Origin: Amycolatopsis jiangsuensis
GTDB lineage: Bacteria > Actinomycetota > Actinomycetes > Mycobacteriales > Pseudonocardiaceae
DNA: 64,000 bases
Direction: 5' to 3'
NCBI RefSeq assembly: GCF_014204865.1
Contig: NZ_JACHMG010000001.1
Span: 2,170,001-2,234,000 of the forward strand
The notes beneath the pieces were generated by a model. It was given only the letters and a program-made list of their open reading frames with translations, had not been told where the DNA came from and ran no database searches. Shown one piece after another: positions 61,647 to 64,000 of this stretch (the stretch's first letter is position 1; every line of letters starts with the position of its first letter). Both the position numbers and the translations under genes were made by a program.

Positions 61647-62075
61647 TCAGGACCAGCCCTCCTGGTGTTCGGCCGCGGACAGGTCCGTTTCGGCTGCGGC
61701 GCGGTGCGCCAGTGCCGCGACGGCCTCCTCCAGACCGCGCTGGACCTCCTCGCCGCCGGCGCGTTCGGTGTGCAGCCGGATGGTGACCTCGCTGTCGTTC
61801 TCGCCGTGGTCGCGCACGCTCAGGTCGCCGTGGTAGTCGTCCTCGCCGGGCGCGCCCCAGCTCAGGGTCCGGGCCCCGCGGTCCACGTGCAGCCACGCCT
61901 CGCCGGCGACATGCCTGCCGTCGACGTCGGCTTCGACGTGCACCCGGTCGCCCTCGACGGGGCGCGCCTCGGTCAACGCGGGCAGGAACGCCGGCAGGTT
62001 GCCCGGTTTCGCGAGATAGCCGAAAAGCTGGTCCGCCGGCACATCGACCTGTGCGGTGTAGTCGTAGGACGGCAT
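61647..62075 (-). CDS. SRPBCC-fold (START-like) protein
   Basis: 142 aa; ATG with GAGAGGTG upstream. YTAQVDVPADQLFGYLAKPGNLPAFLPALTEA is a typical opening of the polyketide-cyclase/dehydrase-like SRPBCC family. The C-terminal helix is LEEAVAALAHRAAAE. Probably binds a hydrophobic ligand; the specific role is unknown. Transcribed leftward after the MSMEG_6728-type gene. Confidence 0.8.
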   Translation of the reverse strand: MPSYDYTAQVDVPADQLFGYLAKPGNLPAFLPALTEARPVEGDRVHVEADVDGRHVAGEAWLHVDRGARTLSWGAPGEDDYHGDLSVRDHGENDSEVTIRLHTERAGGEEVQRGLEEAVAALAHRAAAETDLSAAEHQEGWS

Positions 62076-62145
62076 TGACGCACCTCTCTTCCGTCGCCTG
62101 GGGAAACTGCGGCGGGGTACCCGCCCGCGCCGGCGCCACACCTGC

Positions 62146-62616
62146 TCATCCATGGCCCGCGCGATCGGAGCGGGGCCAGACGTAGGGCAGCTCCGGTGAC
62201 ACGTCCGGGAACCAGTGCCGGTAGTGCGCGGCGTCCTTGCGGACGAGGGCGGCCTGGTGGCTGCGATGCACGTCCGCGTCGCCCAGCCAGGGCGGGAGTT
62301 CCCCGGCCGCTTCGAGTTCGGCCTGGCTGCGGGCTTCGGGAATGCCGGTGTCCGCCAGCTCGGTGACGATCTTGCCGGCGCAGCTGTCCGCGCCGCCTCG
62401 CGCGGACCAGGCGCGGCAGATGTCGAGCCCGTACCGGGCGAGCGCCTCCGGGTATCCACGCCACATCGCGACGGCCGGATGGTTCTGCCAGCCGTAGCCG
62501 GGCCGGGTCAGCGCCCGCACCACCTGCAGGGCCTCCACCCGTTGCTTGCCCAGCCGGCGGCGGTCGAGCACCTCGGCGCTGGCCGCGAAATCGGGGTAGG
62601 GCAAGAACGTTTGCAT
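62146..62616 (-). CDS. MSMEG_6728-family protein (pyrimidine-dimer glycosylase-like)
   Basis: 156 aa. MQTFLPYPDF and LDRRRLGKQRVEALQVV, then NHPAVAMWRGYPEALARYG, define this actinobacterial family, which is related to phage T4 endonuclease V-like PF03013 proteins. Residues for DNA glycosylase activity cannot be confirmed by eye. The DNA repair role is inference. Confidence 0.85.
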   Translation of the reverse strand: MQTFLPYPDFAASAEVLDRRRLGKQRVEALQVVRALTRPGYGWQNHPAVAMWRGYPEALARYGLDICRAWSARGGADSCAGKIVTELADTGIPEARSQAELEAAGELPPWLGDADVHRSHQAALVRKDAAHYRHWFPDVSPELPYVWPRSDRAGHG

Positions 62617-62831
62617 CGGTGCACGCCTCCGGAGCCGCAGATCGCGGGCAAGCTGCTTTCAGGGTGCGCCGCCCGCGCCGGTGGTGCAACGCCGGCCGTG
62701 ACGACCTGCCCGCGGCGGCGGCGGGTTTAGCGGACGGTCACCGGGGTAGCGCCTCGGGTGCCGCGCTGCGGCGAATCCCGTTCCCCGCGCCGAGATCCGG
62801 CAGTGGCACGCTCGCAGGAAAGGACCCCGTG

Positions 62832-63290
62832 ATGCCCGGTTCCGCTCAGCCCGACCCGGCGACCGTGGCCGCGGCCGGCAAGGTGACCGAAGCCCTGGAA
62901 ACCGTCGAACGCGCCCGCGGTCACCTCTATGCTTTCCACCAGCTGACCGGATACGCCGACCTCACCCTCGACGACGCGGTCGAGCTGCTGCGCAAGGCCG
63001 GGCACGACGAGTGGGCCGACCGGGTCGCCACCGAGCTGATCGGGATCAACGTGGTGCAGGACCGCTGGACCTACCAGGTCGTCGAGGAGTACGACGACGG
63101 CTACTACCGGACCTTCACCACGGTCGAGAACGAGGTACGGGCAGCACTCACCGGCGGCCGCCGGCACCTGGTCGAAGAGAACGAAAAACGCCGCCGCCGC
63201 ACCCCAGGCCGTCCCGGTCACGAACAGGGAGCGCCGACCACCGCACCGTCCGGGGAAGCGGATTCACGGTACATGCCCGAGGCGCAGTAG
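62832..63290 (+). CDS. Actinobacterial hypothetical protein
   Basis: 152 aa from the ATG at 62832, with AGGAAAGGA upstream. The helical N-terminal half contains HLYAFHQLTGYADLTLDDAV; then a conserved-looking VEEYDDGYYRTF segment and a disordered, charged, Arg-rich C-terminus. No hydrophobic segment. The family is not recognised with confidence, and codon use is normal for the genome. Confidence 0.7.
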   Translation: MPGSAQPDPATVAAAGKVTEALETVERARGHLYAFHQLTGYADLTLDDAVELLRKAGHDEWADRVATELIGINVVQDRWTYQVVEEYDDGYYRTFTTVENEVRAALTGGRRHLVEENEKRRRRTPGRPGHEQGAPTTAPSGEADSRYMPEAQ

Positions 63291-63424
63291 CGACCCGAAC
63301 GGGGGACGAGCGGACTGTCCATTCCGGACTCTCGTAGCGTCGTTCGCGCGGACCGGCGTGCCAAGCTGACCTTCCGATTCCGGAAAGCACCATGGCGCGC
63401 ATCGATCCGGCTACGCTCGAGTCC

Positions 63425-63829
63425 ATGGCTCGCTATGTGATCGACGCCCCGACCTTGCTCCACCTCGTGGATACCGGGGTTCTTGTCGATCCGAGGCACA
63501 GGCTGGTCGCACCGAACTCGATCCGCTCGGAGGCGCTGGATCTCCTGCTGCACGAGGTCAGTGCAGGCAAACGCACCGAAGCAGCAGCCATGGAAGCACA
63601 CGAGCGGATGACCGAGACGAAGATGCGGCTTCTCGGTGACCGGGTGTCGCGTCGCACCGCGTGGCGGATCGCCCGCCAGCACGGCTGGGACACGCTCAGA
63701 GATGCCGAGTACATCGCTGTCGCCCAGTTGCAGGCAGATGCTCTGGTCACAGTGGACGCACGTCTCGCGGCCATGGCTCGCGGCACCGTGACGGTCGCTG
63801 CTGTCGACGACCTGCTCGCTTCTGAATAA
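63425..63829 (+). CDS. PIN-domain protein (VapC-like)
   Basis: 134 aa from MARYVIDAP. Acidic PIN residues are visible as Asp in VIDAP, Glu in IRSEALD, Asp in RDAEYIAVA and Asp in VTVDARL, suggesting a metal-dependent RNase. A start at 63392 with GGAAAG upstream would add 11 residues; the shorter form looks more like the family start. No antitoxin gene is recognisable immediately upstream. Confidence 0.75.
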   Translation: MARYVIDAPTLLHLVDTGVLVDPRHRLVAPNSIRSEALDLLLHEVSAGKRTEAAAMEAHERMTETKMRLLGDRVSRRTAWRIARQHGWDTLRDAEYIAVAQLQADALVTVDARLAAMARGTVTVAAVDDLLASE

Positions 63830-63955
63830 CCGCCGCCCACGAAAGCCTCCTCATCGCCGCGCACACCGGAGTCACCCCGTGGATCGGCACCGGCGGGCTG
63901 GTGTGACCGGGGCTCGGGCGGGTACCCGCCTGGTTTCGAGGCGGAAGAGGAAGGT

Positions 63956-64000
63956 ATGGGCAAGATTCTCTACAAGCCGCTGAGCTTCGTGGTCAGCGCG
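63956..64000 (+). CDS. DUF4235-like membrane protein, 5' end only
   Basis: ATG with AGGAAGG upstream; the 15 visible residues MGKILYKPLSFVVSA match the conserved opening of DUF4235 proteins. The rest lies beyond the right edge. Confidence 0.6.
   Translation, partial: MGKILYKPLSFVVSA

Overview
The window is high-GC DNA. Its genes have strong GC3 bias, many GTG starts, purine-rich ribosome binding sites and frequent ATGA/GTGA stop-start overlaps. Gene content (SARP/AfsR-type regulator, CsxA-like exo-glucosaminidase, MSMEG_6728-type protein, DUF4235, actinobacterial SDR and acyl-CoA dehydrogenase sets) points to an actinomycete, most likely Pseudonocardiaceae and most like Amycolatopsis. The species is not proven. 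No rRNA, tRNA or CRISPR array was seen.

Region 1 (1-7.5 kb) is the edge of a specialised-metabolite cluster. A leftward operon, methyltransferase-queE-queD-folE-Asp/Asn hydroxylase-queC-like, makes a 7-deazaguanine building block and runs off the left edge. Divergent from it is a well-initiated 48-codon peptide gene, and then a 969-aa SARP/NB-ARC/TPR regulator. A gene-poor stretch of about 1.5 kb follows (7.5-9.0 kb).

Region 2 (9.0-17.8 kb) is a second biosynthetic block. It holds a permuted ATP-grasp ligase, MFS exporter, two tiny ORFs, PLP aminotransferase, Fe/2OG oxygenase, NTF2-like protein and aldehyde dehydrogenase on the minus strand, with a divergent FemAB/GNAT-like transferase. It looks like a non-NRPS route to an amino-acid or small-peptide product. 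It is followed by a broken ketopantoate-reductase-like gene, a secreted type-B carboxylesterase and an acyl-CoA-dehydrogenase-fold flavoenzyme.

Region 3 (22-29.7 kb) is a plastic island. It has a Gabija-like defense pair (OLD nuclease plus UvrD-like helicase with a degenerate C-terminus), an IS256-family element with visible inverted repeats next to it, about 0.7 kb of nested degenerate repeats, an aldo-keto reductase remnant and a cytochrome P450.

Region 4 (29.7-45.9 kb) is carbohydrate-related. A three-gene operon of APC permease, exo-beta-glucosaminidase and ROK kinase fits chito-oligosaccharide use. A DnaJ-NERD membrane protein and a TetR regulator separate it from an eight-gene translationally coupled polysaccharide operon (three GT2 domains, flippase, polytopic membrane protein, pyruvyl transferase, hexapeptide acyltransferase, small membrane proteins), which ends with a secreted GH16 protein.

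Region 5 (46-61.5 kb) is catabolic: SDRs, a MaoC hydratase, an ACAD10/11-type kinase plus three acyl-CoA dehydrogenases, NTF2-like proteins, a phosphotriesterase-family hydrolase, an MHS-type transporter and a PucR regulator. Two copies of a CTAAGC-N4-GCTTAG palindrome stand in front of two of its operons and suggest a shared repressor. The last 2.5 kb hold small housekeeping or hypothetical genes and the start of a DUF4235 gene cut by the right edge.
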